NCBI RefSeq assembly: GCF_001011155.1
Contig: NZ_CP011479.1
Location: forward strand, 2,312,501-2,376,500
Length of the DNA stretch: 64,000 bases
Origin: Hoeflea sp. IMCC20628
GTDB taxonomy: Bacteria; Pseudomonadota; Alphaproteobacteria; Rhizobiales; Rhizobiaceae
Direction: 5' to 3'
Shown: positions 18,457-27,496 of the stretch, in pieces
How positions within the stretch are numbered: position 1 is the first letter of the stretch
Layout of the letters: each line of letters opens with the position of its first letter
The notes under the pieces: model-generated
Database searches by the model: none
Told to the model about the DNA's origin: nothing
What the model saw: the letters and a program-made list of their open reading frames with translations, nothing else
Position numbers and translations under genes: made by a program

Positions 18457-19107
18457 TCATGCTGCGCTTTCCAGCGCCGCGATGTCGGCGCCGGTGACGG
18501 CATCAACATTGCGGCCTATCTTTTCGACCTCCCAGTCCCACCAGCCAACCGCCATCAACCGCTGCACAATTTCCGGCGAAAATCGCATGCGGATGATTTG
18601 TCCCGGATTACCGGCAATGATCGCATAGTCGGGTACATCGCGCGTGACGACGGTGCGGGCTGCGATGATAACACCATTGCCGATCCGGACACCCGGCATC
18701 ACCACCGATTCGAATCCGAGCCAGACATCATGTCCAATTTCCGTGTCGCGATGATTGCCGACAGTCGAGGCATAGCTGCCGATCAGATCCCGGTTGAATA
18801 CCGCGAAGGGAAAAGTCGAAAATCCGTCCATGGCGTGATTGGCAGAGCTGGTGATAATACGCGCGCCGTGGGCAACCTGACAGTATTTGCCAATTGTCAG
18901 GCGTTCGGGCGCACCGGGATAGAGATAGGGCGCAATCGAGGCGGCATAGTCCGTGAGCGTTTCAAATCCCGAATAATAGCTGAAATCGCCAATGGAGAAA
19001 TTGGGGTGGTCGACGACCTGGTTGAGATGGACGGTGCCCGTGTGGGGCGAACCGTCAGGCAGGACAATCGGATGCCGCAAGGCGGCGTCAAGAAAAGGAC
19101 GAGGCAT
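18457..19107 (-). CDS. CatB-like xenobiotic O-acetyltransferase (hexapeptide-repeat family)
   Basis: A 216-residue left-handed beta-helix acetyltransferase resembling the VAT/CatB group, which transfers acetyl from acetyl-CoA to hydroxyl groups of antibiotics or sugars. Visible features are GKYCQVAHGARIITSSANHAM with the probable catalytic histidine, the loop FSTFPF, and hexapeptide repeats IGHDVWLGFESVVMPGVRIG followed by VVTRDVPDYAIIAGNPG. Chromosomal CatB-like proteins often act on unknown substrates, so antibiotic resistance should not be assumed. It stands alone between tRNA-Trp and tuf. Confidence 0.85.
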   Translation of the reverse strand: MPRPFLDAALRHPIVLPDGSPHTGTVHLNQVVDHPNFSIGDFSYYSGFETLTDYAASIAPYLYPGAPERLTIGKYCQVAHGARIITSSANHAMDGFSTFPFAVFNRDLIGSYASTVGNHRDTEIGHDVWLGFESVVMPGVRIGNGVIIAARTVVTRDVPDYAIIAGNPGQIIRMRFSPEIVQRLMAVGWWDWEVEKIGRNVDAVTGADIAALESAA

Positions 19108-19265
19108 GGATCTGCTCTTTCAATCTGAATGATGATTTTCCGGATTTTCAGAACAGGGACTTGTTCACCGTCGCCTCCATGGTTTTGACGTGTAGCCAGC
19201 GATGTCGATGTGCTCCGCCGGCAGAATTTCCGTTTTAAGCCCGGACATGAGGCTTTTCAACCCGG

Positions 19266-19547
19266 TCAGCCGGAGGATTTTCGCAGCGCGCATTCCTTGT
19301 TGAGCCCGGTTCCCGGCGCGTTTTCAAAGGTGCATTTTTGTGTCGGCGGATTGCCGCACTGTGCTTTCAGCGACTTGTGAAACCGGCGCATTTTTTCGTG
19401 GCGTTGATCCTGTAGCCCGGACCGCCCTTGCAACCGCACCCGGTACATGGCGGACGCTCGGGGCAGCCCGCAGCATGGCTCGCCGCCACCGGCGACAGCA
19501 GGCTCGATCAATGCGACAGTAACCGCGACCCGCCCCATGAAACGCAA
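19266..19547 (-). pseudogene. Small exported Cys-rich protein, apparently with two frameshifts
   Basis: One continuous frame of 93 codons exists, but its middle does not look like protein. In the shifted frame the middle reads CPERPPCTGCGCKGGPGYRI and then NATKKCAGF, which resembles a cysteine-rich exported family seen in Hyphomicrobiales. The original frame then gives SLKAQCGNPPTQKCTFENAP and ends KECALRKSSG. The full protein needs a shift near the signal-peptide region and a compensating shift just after the AGF codons (around 19380). This is either a decayed gene or two sequencing indels. Function is unknown. Confidence 0.5.
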
Positions 19548-19680
19548 GCTGTCCCCATTTCAATATCAACTGCGGGTATGCACCCTGCCCGCGCCCTAGC
19601 CAAGCTGCAGGCAGCATCACTGGATGCACGGCAGCGCCACGCGCCATGTCGGTGTTGCCAGGCCAGGGCGGGCTCACTCA

Positions 19681-19712
19681 CAAAACAAAAACGCGGGCCC
19701 GAAGACCCGCGT
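19681..19712 (-). terminator. Intrinsic terminator of tuf
   Basis: On the minus strand ACGCGGG/CCCGCGT forms a 7-bp stem, followed by TTTTTGTTTTG. It lies 55 bp after the tuf stop codon, a textbook Rho-independent terminator. Confidence 0.9.
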
Positions 19713-19767
19713 TGTGCAGTGCTCTCAATGCCGTCGGCAGCTTTCGCCATCGACGTCCGATCATCGA

Positions 19768-20943
<1,176 letters not shown>

Positions 20944-21020
20944 CGTCCTGTATCCTGTAATTCTGTTGGCAGACTGTGGATCCGGAGGTTTTGAACCCGG
21001 ACCCGCGAGAAGTTAACGCG

Positions 21021-21049
21021 ACATAAGGGTTTCGTTCTGGTTTCGCAAG
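21021..21049 (-). promoter_or_regulatory. Candidate tuf promoter
   Basis: On the minus strand CTTGCG (21044-21049) and TTATGT (21021-21026) are separated by exactly 17 bp, about 78 bp upstream of the tuf start. This resembles the alphaproteobacterial housekeeping consensus CTTGAC-N17-CTATAT. Transcription start data would be needed to confirm it. The rest of the 20944-21366 gap holds no gene. Confidence 0.45.
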
Positions 21050-21366
21050 CCCAAATCGCGATGCCGGAAATGCAACAAACCCGCGTAAATGGCTGCAAAA
21101 AGTCTCATTCGCCACACCAGACCATGGCCAAAAATCCGGGTCGCCAGAAGAATGCGCCAGCGATTCGCCCTGCAGGCAACATACCCCCCTGCGGCACGTG
21201 ATTGCTTGTTTGTTTGGACTGATCCATCTTAAGGGAAATTCAGCACGGTGGCCGAAAAATCGGGAGCCCGCGTCACACTAAATCGTTTTTTGATTAGCAT
21301 TTTGAATGCCGTAAACGGCTTGCAATCATATGTTTTCACCACACAAGAAATTGAGTTTTGGAAGGG

Positions 21367-21792
21367 ATGCCCACCTGGCTGACCGCCCTGATATTCGTTT
21401 TGTTTGTCCTGTTTCCAATCGGCATTTTGTTTTTGGGACTGAAGCAGATTATGAAAGTCCACCGTTTCCGGAAAACGCGATCCGGGTGAACGGTACGGTC
21501 GTCGACATGAAAGAGACGACCAGCCGAGACGAAGACACCATCACGACCACCTATCAACCGATATTCGAATTTACCGGGCCCAATGGCGAATTGCTACGTG
21601 GCGACACATTGCTTGCGGCCGCGAATTACAATTTCGAGCGCGGCAGCCAGCACACCATTCTAGTGAATTTTAAGCGAGCCTGGCACAGTTCACATGCCCG
21701 GCACCTGGCCCTATATCATCGGAACGGCGATGGTGGTGGTTGGCGGAATTATGGCCTATTTCGGCAGCGGCGCCTTGTCCGTATCGGGATAA
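21367..21792 (+). pseudogene. DUF3592-like membrane protein with two opposite frameshifts
   Basis: The three parts of a DUF3592 protein are all present but lie in two frames. Frame one from the ATG at 21367 gives an N-terminal membrane helix (PTWLTALIFVLFVLFPIGIL) and runs to a stop after about 40 codons. The central domain (RVNGTVVDMKETTS, then YQPIFEFTGPNGELLRGDT and ILVNF) is in another frame. The C-terminal helix (WPYIIGTAMVVVGGIMAYFG) is back in the first frame and ends at 21792. The breaks lie near the AAAA at about 21474-21477 (one base missing) and at 21672-21678 (one base extra). It is either a pseudogene or the result of sequencing errors. Confidence 0.7.
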
Positions 21793-21895
21793 ATCGGCAG
21801 CAAAAAATCCCGTGATGGCGCACCACCGCTTGCTGACGCGCGTGGATCGTCAATCATTTAAAAGGAAGAGTTGACGTGCCGATTCCCAGGTCGCG

Positions 21896-22255
21896 TCAGT
21901 CAGTTGCTTCGCATGTATCCAGACATTGGCTGAGGACTGCCCGCCCCTCTGAACCTGGGCAGGTATCGTCATAGGCATCCTCTTCCGTAATATAGACCCC
22001 GGGGTTTTTCACAGGATGGCGCGCGTCAGGCGCCTTCTGTGCACCGGAACTCTGCGGATTCAGCGCTTGCCACTGCTTCTCCTCGTCGGCGGCGCACTGC
22101 AGAATTGCTGCGTCATTCGCATCAAAGCACTTCTGTTCGCACTGCCGCTGGTCCGCCTGGTCTTGCGCCGCTGTCGCCGAAACGACAAAGACGGTACAAG
22201 CGAGGCTTGCCAGCAGGCGCAGGGCAAAGCCGCAATCAACAATTTGTTTGATCAT
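21896..22255 (-). CDS. Exported cysteine-rich hypothetical protein
   Basis: A 119-residue protein with a signal peptide (MIKQIVDCGFALRLLASL core, likely cleavage after ATA or shortly beyond). The mature part has spaced cysteines in CEQKC, LQC, DTCPGS and SQCLDTC, a pattern suggesting disulfide-stabilised helices in the periplasm. The ATG at 22255 is chosen because it places the signal peptide at the N terminus; the frame is open for 40 further codons. No family was recognised. It lies alone on minus between the broken DUF3592 gene and tRNA-Gly. Confidence 0.6.
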   Translation of the reverse strand: MIKQIVDCGFALRLLASLACTVFVVSATAAQDQADQRQCEQKCFDANDAAILQCAADEEKQWQALNPQSSGAQKAPDARHPVKNPGVYITEEDAYDDTCPGSEGRAVLSQCLDTCEATD

Positions 22256-22447
22256 CGGGGCCTGGCTTTCTGATGGTTCGGATGTGGACGGGCAGCCCTT
22301 GCTTAACAGTCCGCAGGGCTCCCCAAAACAGACAGCGCGACATTGATCAGGAAGTGACAGTACTGGGCAATCCACGATCTAATCACCGACCAACCGTAGC
22401 ACGTCTATGCGAGACCATTGAAAGAATTTGGAAATTCACGGAAATTC

Positions 22448-22521
22448 TGGAGCGGGTAGAGGGAATCGAACCCTCGTATTCAGCTTGGAAGGCTGCTGCT
22501 CTACCATTGAGCTATACCCGC
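22448..22521 (-). tRNA. tRNA-Gly (anticodon TCC)
   Basis: A 74-nt cloverleaf on minus: acceptor GCGGGTA/TACCCGC, D-arm TAGCTCAATGGTAGAGC, anticodon loop CTTCCAA, T-arm GGTTCGATTCC and an encoded CCA. It lies 19 bp from tRNA-Tyr and is probably cotranscribed with it. Confidence 0.97.
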
Positions 22522-22540
22522 ATTCACGACCCCGCGACGG

Positions 22541-22625
22541 TGGTGGAGGAAGTTGGATTTGAACCAACGTAGGCGAAGCCAACGGATTTACAGTCCGTCC
22601 CCTTTAACCACTCGGGCATTCCTCC
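22541..22625 (-). tRNA. tRNA-Tyr (anticodon GTA)
   Basis: An 85-nt class II tRNA on minus with a long variable arm (GGCTTCGCC), acceptor GGAGGAA/TTCCTCC, anticodon loop CTGTAAA and an encoded CCA. It is upstream of tRNA-Gly in the same transcript direction. Confidence 0.97.
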
Positions 22626-22909
22626 GGTCCAACCGTCAGGGTCATGCATCCAAGATGGACAACCCGAAAACCATCGGGCTTCGCTCGCCAGGTGATTGGT
22701 TAGAAACACCAAGCTTGCGGTCGGCGTTATGACGGCGCATGGTTCCCGTGTCAACAAGCTTTGCCACAAAAACAACCGGTTCCGGCCAGCTTCTTCACCA
22801 AGGCTCACACGGCCGATCTTTTCGACCTGTCGCCACTTGCGATGTTCCGCTGCCTCGCAGCCTGCTGCGCCATGTTGCACCCCGGACCAATAAGGGTATA
22901 AAGCGCGCC

Positions 22910-23812
22910 ATGAGCAAAGATGATGATGCCGGCGCGGCCGGTTCCAACCGCGATACCCATTATGCCAAGCTGCGCCGCACCCATCGCGACGCAAAGCGGG
23001 ATCAACAGGGGCTGCCGCCAGTCCAACCGGGGAGCAAGCGCGACCTGCCTGCCCGCAAGGGATCACTGTATGGCGAGAAGGTGGCGCCCGATACGGTGTA
23101 TCTGTACGGGCTGCACACGGTGCGCGCCGCACTCGACAACCCGGCACGCCGCATCACCTCGTTCAAGGCAACCCGCAACGCGCTGATGCGGCTGGAAATC
23201 GCCGAGGATGCCGTGTTGCCGTTTCCACTGGAAATGGTCAGCCCGCAGGAAATCGACCGGTTACTCGGCGATGACGCCGTGCACCAGGGCGCGCTGCTGG
23301 AAGCTGCCCCGCTCAAGCCACGGCCATTGACCGATCTCGGTGAGGCGCGGCTTCTGGTGATTCTCGACCAGGTGACCGATCCGCACAATGTCGGCGCCAT
23401 CATGCGCTCCGCGGTGGCGTTTGGCGCCGGCGCGATTGTCACCACGCAACGCCACAGCCCGCAGGAATCCGGCGTGCTGGCAAAGGCTGCTTCAGGTGCG
23501 TTGGAAATGATCGATCATATCGAGGTTCGCAACCTGGCTGCCGCGATCGAGGAGATCAAGGCGCAGGGCTTTGTCACCATCGGGCTTGATTCGGATGGCC
23601 CGGCACCGATTGAAACCGGACTGTCGGGCGGCAAGATCGCGCTGGTGCTTGGCGCCGAGGGCAAGGGCCTGCGACAGAAAACCCGTGAAACGGTTGATGC
23701 ACTGGTCCGTCTCGACATGCCTGGCGCGATCAAATCGCTCAACGTCTCCAACGCCACCGCGATTGCGCTCTATGCCGCGCAGCAGTTTTTGAACAAGGAC
23801 GGCGCCGCCTGA
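22910..23812 (+). CDS. rlmB: 23S rRNA (guanosine-2'-O-)-methyltransferase RlmB
   Basis: A 300-residue SPOUT-class methyltransferase that 2'-O-methylates G2251 (E. coli numbering) of the 23S rRNA P loop. After a basic 50-residue extension come the substrate-binding domain (VYLYGLHTVRAAL) and the SPOUT domain with motif 1 LDQVTDPHNVGAIMRSA, motif 2 LVLGAEGKGL and motif 3 LNVSNATAIALY. The ATG at 22910 is preferred to an upstream in-frame start at 22739, which has no family-like sequence. It is divergent from tRNA-Tyr, and its transcript runs towards tRNA-Thr. Confidence 0.92.
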   Translation: MSKDDDAGAAGSNRDTHYAKLRRTHRDAKRDQQGLPPVQPGSKRDLPARKGSLYGEKVAPDTVYLYGLHTVRAALDNPARRITSFKATRNALMRLEIAEDAVLPFPLEMVSPQEIDRLLGDDAVHQGALLEAAPLKPRPLTDLGEARLLVILDQVTDPHNVGAIMRSAVAFGAGAIVTTQRHSPQESGVLAKAASGALEMIDHIEVRNLAAAIEEIKAQGFVTIGLDSDGPAPIETGLSGGKIALVLGAEGKGLRQKTRETVDALVRLDMPGAIKSLNVSNATAIALYAAQQFLNKDGAA

Positions 23813-23854
23813 AACCACTCGGAAGCGGCCTGACTGGCCGGTTTCGCACCAATT

Positions 23855-23877
23855 TCCGTCCCCGGTTTGGGGACGGA
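23855..23877 (+). terminator. Hairpin downstream of rlmB
   Basis: TCCGTCCCC and GGGGACGGA form a perfect 9-bp stem with a 5-nt loop 43 bp after the rlmB stop. No T-run follows, so it may be a weak or factor-assisted terminator, or a processing site before tRNA-Thr. Confidence 0.5.
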
Positions 23878-23949
23878 ATCAGATTGAGATCCGTGATCAC
23901 GCGGATTTTGCTTTACAGACGCGGTGGATATGCTATCCGCATCCCCGCT

Positions 23950-24025
<76 letters not shown>

Positions 24026-24027
<2 letters not shown>

Positions 24028-24470
24028 TTTCTTAATGATTACAAATGCTTACATGCATTGTAATTGCCCTATACGAACTTTTTTCGGTTCGTATTACGCA
24101 CTTCCACCCTTTTGCTACAATTTTAAGCCTGTCTAAAAATTCGGCATTTCCACCTATGCGCGATTTTTGATCGAACATTTCGCACAGTTCACGAATTTTA
24201 TCGCGGGCTCGAATAAGGGCTCTGCATAATCACTTGGCGCTAACACCACCGACAATTGGGTATTCTGGAATTCTTCGCATCGCTAGCCAACGATGCGGTC
24301 GACAGTCCGGTTAAAATCGGTGTTGTCGCTGGCTAGCCCAATTCAAATTTTCTTGGACCGCAATTACTGCACACCATCAACCATTCTGAGAATCCTTACT
24401 GCCCTCACTGGTTGACTCCCCTCCAAGACTCGCGGATGGATTTAAACGTTCACAGATCGGCACCTAATTC
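24026..24470. other. Non-coding left end of the island with inverted repeats
   Basis: No gene is seen. An imperfect palindrome (ATTACAAATGC and GCATTGTAAT) starts 12 bp after the tRNA end. ATACGAAC/GTTCGTAT (24071-24094) is a perfect 8-bp stem with a T-rich loop. GCTAGCCA (24282-24289) pairs with TGGCTAGC (24330-24337), and overlapping CGCATCG/CGATGCG (24276-24297) gives a competing hairpin. These could be recombinase-accessory sites or a structured RNA. Confidence 0.5.
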
Positions 24471-24800
24471 ATGAATCGCTTAGCAATCATTCTTACAATC
24501 GTCCTCATCGCTGCAGGATGCGCCAAACGACCCGACGCGATCGTGCCGACATCCATTTCGAGCGATATTTATACGGCTTTGGACTGCAAGCAGATAGGAG
24601 ACGAGCTCGCCCGCGAAACGCAGACCTTAACTACGCTTTCGCGCGCCCAGAACGATGCGGCTACGGGAGATGCTTTCAGCGTGTTCGTAATTGGCGTGCC
24701 GCTCGCCAGCGCGGCAGGCGGCAACAAGGAAGGGCTCATCGCCGTATCAAAGGGCAAAGTGCAGGCGCTGGAAGGCGCGAAGCTGCGCAAGAGTTGCTGA
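24471..24800 (+). CDS. Small putative lipoprotein
   Basis: A 109-residue protein with a lipoprotein signal: MNRLAIILTIVLIAAGC, with the lipobox Ala-Ala-Gly-Cys placing the acylated cysteine at residue 17. The mature part (SDIYTALDCKQIGDELARE and then NKEGLIAVSKGKVQALEGA) includes a hydrophobic stretch around FSVFVIGVPLASAAGG. It resembles small lipoproteins of unknown function found in alphaproteobacterial chromosomes and mobile DNA. It is the first gene of the island, about 200 bp before the ATPase gene. The gap after it (24801-25000) holds only an unconvincing open frame. Confidence 0.7.
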   Translation: MNRLAIILTIVLIAAGCAKRPDAIVPTSISSDIYTALDCKQIGDELARETQTLTTLSRAQNDAATGDAFSVFVIGVPLASAAGGNKEGLIAVSKGKVQALEGAKLRKSC

Positions 24801-25000
24801 ACTGCGGCGACCTTTGCGGCACGGCCATCACTTATGCCTATGCCAAGAACGCCTCGCCCGAGCAGATTGCCAAAGTTTCCGGCGGTTTGCGGTTTGACGA
24901 AAATGTAAGTTGGGCTGCAACTTAAGATGCGCGACATTTACCTCTACAGGTAAGCATGAAACCTTAAGGCGACATTGAAAATCTAAGGGGGGAGGATTCG

Positions 25001-26647
25001 GTGCAACTCAGATCGATACGGATAGAAAAATTCAAGCGGATCGAATCTATCGATTTGCCTCTTGCAGACCTAAACATACTTGTGGGCTCCAACGGGAGCG
25101 GGAAGTCGTCAATACTTCAGGCGCTACATCTTGCATCATGCCTCATGCGCCAAGCTGATCGAATTCGAGCTAGTACAACGGTGATGGTGCGGGTCAGTGA
25201 TCTCGACTATCTTCCTTCAGATCAATATTGGCGCCTAGGCCACGGCGCTGACTGGGGCAACAGATCAAACAGCCCCTCTACTAAGGTGTTTTTTGAGTTC
25301 CGGGATCACGAGGGAGCGCCAATAACAGCTCAGTGCGAAATGCGATCGGCAAGAAACGCTGGCATCTCGGTCCAAGGAGAACTTCCCGAAACGTTGCGAA
25401 CCCAGTTCCGTGGTGCTGACAACTTTTTCAGCGGATTTATTCCCGGGATATCTGGCATTCCGAACGTCGAGCAAAAGAACTCTAAGAGGGTTGTTTTGAA
25501 GGCGTGTTCGTTTGGTGATTCAAACGTCTATCTTCGCAACGCATTGGATCTTCTGTCTGCTGACGAATTGATCCAAATCGAAACTTGGCTGGAGCCGCTC
25601 CTAGGTGAAATCAAGTTGAAGGTAAAATTCGATCAGACGGAAGATTTCGATATTCACGCGGAGGCAGAAATTGGCGGCCTATCAATTCCGCTCGAGTTGC
25701 TCGGAACCGGATATCTGCAACTAATACAAATATTCTGTTACATTTTGCTTTTTAAACCCAAGATACTTCTGGTTGATGAACCAGATATCCATCTGCACCC
25801 GAGTGTGCAGGAAAAACTTGCTGTAAGCCTCCTGCAAATTGCTCGCATCCAGGGCATCAAGATAATCATGACTACACACTCTCCGTTTATTGTGAGAGGT
25901 GCGCCGGCAGGAACAAACGTCGTGTGGCTAGCAGATGGCCAGAAAAAGACTGACGAACGATCCGTTGTCGAACTCGCGTTGGGCTGGGGCGCCTTTGGCA
26001 AAAAGGTAATTGTAGTCAGCGAAGACGCGAAGAATGACCTGCTGAAAAAGCTCATTCGCCAGTGGCCCGAGATCGAACAGGCGGTGACGGTACTCCCAGG
26101 GAGGGGATATAAGCACTTGTTGACCAAGGCTGAGGCAGAAGAACTCAGAGCTTCCCTAGGTGGTAAATTTAAGGTGCTAGTGCATCGAGATCGCGACTCC
26201 CTCACCGATGCCGAAGTCACTCAGTTGAAAGATTCATATGCCAGCGATGGTATCCGGCTGTGGGTGACGGATCAGTCGGATATCGAAGCTGAATTCTGTG
26301 ATCCAGGATTCCTATCTTCGTTGACAGGTGAGCCAATCCACACGTGTGAAACTTGGCTGTCCGAAATCCTGACCCAAAATCAAGCCCCGATTGGAGATCA
26401 GTTCAGTAATCAACGTGCGGCGCATAATCAAGAGCTGCATAAGGCTGGAGGTAGCCCAACCAATGATGACGTGTGGGCTGTATTTCAAGAGCGATCTTTG
26501 AAAGGCGCCAAGGGAAAATATGTTTTTGGGCAGTTGAAGAACAAGGTTCCGGCAAATGGGTTTTCAGACTCTACAGTCGATTTGCAGACGGACTATCCAG
26601 AACGCGCGGCAAGCCTCAAAGCTAACTTGAAAGACCTGATTGCCTAA
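25001..26647 (+). CDS. OLD-like ATPase with a TOPRIM-type C-terminal domain (putative defence nuclease)
   Basis: A 548-residue protein starting at GTG 25001 behind GGGGGGAGGA. Residues 1 to about 325 form an ABC/SMC-type ATPase: FKRIESIDLPLADLNILVG, Walker A GSNGSGKSS (29-37), signature-like LLGTGYLQL, Walker B ILLVDEPDIHLHP and H-loop MTTHSPF. The rest looks like a TOPRIM or DUF4435-type domain: VIVVSEDAKNDLLKKL with the acidic residue, then VLVHRDRDSL with paired aspartates, then DIEAEF. This organisation is shared by OLD nucleases, GajA of Gabija and the AriA/AriB pair of PARIS (fused forms exist). No GajB-like helicase or second subunit is adjacent. Nuclease activity and phage defence are inferred. 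Confidence 0.8.
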   Translation: MQLRSIRIEKFKRIESIDLPLADLNILVGSNGSGKSSILQALHLASCLMRQADRIRASTTVMVRVSDLDYLPSDQYWRLGHGADWGNRSNSPSTKVFFEFRDHEGAPITAQCEMRSARNAGISVQGELPETLRTQFRGADNFFSGFIPGISGIPNVEQKNSKRVVLKACSFGDSNVYLRNALDLLSADELIQIETWLEPLLGEIKLKVKFDQTEDFDIHAEAEIGGLSIPLELLGTGYLQLIQIFCYILLFKPKILLVDEPDIHLHPSVQEKLAVSLLQIARIQGIKIIMTTHSPFIVRGAPAGTNVVWLADGQKKTDERSVVELALGWGAFGKKVIVVSEDAKNDLLKKLIRQWPEIEQAVTVLPGRGYKHLLTKAEAEELRASLGGKFKVLVHRDRDSLTDAEVTQLKDSYASDGIRLWVTDQSDIEAEFCDPGFLSSLTGEPIHTCETWLSEILTQNQAPIGDQFSNQRAAHNQELHKAGGSPTNDDVWAVFQERSLKGAKGKYVFGQLKNKVPANGFSDSTVDLQTDYPERAASLKANLKDLIA

Positions 26648-26910
26648 TCGTACATTCAGGAAACGAGTTTTCGGCTGTTCCGGTCGCTGACCCAAATCCC
26701 CTAGGCATCCCGAAAACGCCTCCTTGAAGCGCCTGGCGCTGCGCGGCCTCGGCTTGGCGTCCGGTGCAGACACAGACGATTGATCGCGTTCAGGTTGCGA
26801 CATATGCAAGAAACGAATTACGAACCGGGGGTGATCGACCCTGAGAGACGCTGAGAGGAAAATGGCCCCAATAGTGCGTAAAATCCGCAGCAGAGGTGGG
26901 TTGCCGCGCA

Positions 26911-26958
26911 ATTTGTAATCAGGGGGTCACGGGTTCGAATCCTGTCGGGGGCACCATT
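26911..26958 (+). repeat. Right attachment repeat (attR)
   Basis: A perfect 48-bp copy of the tRNA-Thr 3' half (23980-24027). The 5' half of a tRNA is absent before it, so this is not a gene. It marks the right border of the island. Confidence 0.9.
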
Positions 26959-27496
26959 CTTTTTACATGATATTGTTGGGGTCGGGTTTGATGGTGCTTT
27001 GACACACCTTCTCATCGATCTCGTCGCTGTCGATGATGCAGGCGGTGCTTGCGAATTCGACCGCCCTCCCCCTCCGCCGTCAATTTCAGTTATATCATTG
27101 ACGTAACAGTACTAAATCGAAGAATCGAAAGTCTGCGCCTTCTGCCGGACTACTGATCATTCTCTGAAGAATGTTCAGTGTCTTGCGCTGATTTGAAATG
27201 GGTCATCTCGCACGCGGTGACTGTACCGTTTCAAGCACTCGATTCGATCATCTCATCCCAGATATTATAAACTCTCTTTCGGCCGGCGATTTGAACAGCT
27301 GCAGGAAATGAGAACCGGGAATGTCTGGAAAACTCGGGGTAATTCAGTGTGCTGTCGGATCTTCCGCATCCCCTGAGCGTCCTTCGCACGCCCAATCGGA
27401 TGCGCGGTGCTGTAGGATCGCGATGACACAATGCGCTTTCGAGGCAGCCTGGTGCCGCTTGGCCTCATTTGACCCTGACACCCGGGCGATGCGGCG
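26959..27496. other. Intergenic region right of the island
   Basis: 538 bp without a supportable gene. The composition is mixed, and several short open frames on both strands lack ribosome binding sites or recognisable sequence. No repeat or terminator stands out. Confidence 0.5.

Larger units (their letters stand above)
19108..19767. other. Region between the acetyltransferase and tuf
   Basis: This 660-bp stretch contains one apparently broken small gene (19266-19547) and the tuf terminator (19681-19712). The remaining sequence shows no further coding pattern that could be supported; the overlapping open frames look like chance. Confidence 0.5.
24028..26958 (+). mobile_element. Small integrase-less genomic island in tRNA-Thr
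   Basis: About 2.9 kb between two perfect 48-bp direct repeats of the tRNA-Thr 3' half. Its contents are a roughly 440-bp structured, AT-rich non-coding left end, a lipoprotein gene, an ATPase-TOPRIM gene, and about 260 bp of non-coding right end. The sequence is visibly AT-richer than its surroundings and codon third positions are less GC-biased, which indicates transfer. No integrase, excisionase, replication or conjugation gene is present, so it is either a decayed remnant or an element mobilised in trans. Confidence 0.8.

Noticed and set aside
18457-19107. Chloramphenicol or streptogramin resistance gene
   Set aside because: CatB/VAT-like chromosomal acetyltransferases are common and mostly without proven resistance; no mobile context surrounds this one.
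22273-22572. Plus-strand ORF with VEGIEPSYSAWKAAALPLSY and a VGFEPT end
   Set aside because: It is the antisense of tRNA-Gly and tRNA-Tyr. The same holds for the frame over tRNA-Trp (QDSNLRPTVLETVALPTELY) at 17997-18230.
26911-26986. A second tRNA-Thr gene at the right end of the island
   Set aside because: Only the 3' half is present; the acceptor 5' strand and D-arm are missing, so it is an attachment-site copy.
26818-27015. Minus-strand ORF containing GAPDRIRTRDPLITN
   Set aside because: It is the antisense translation of the tRNA-Thr repeat, a well-known spurious-protein signature.
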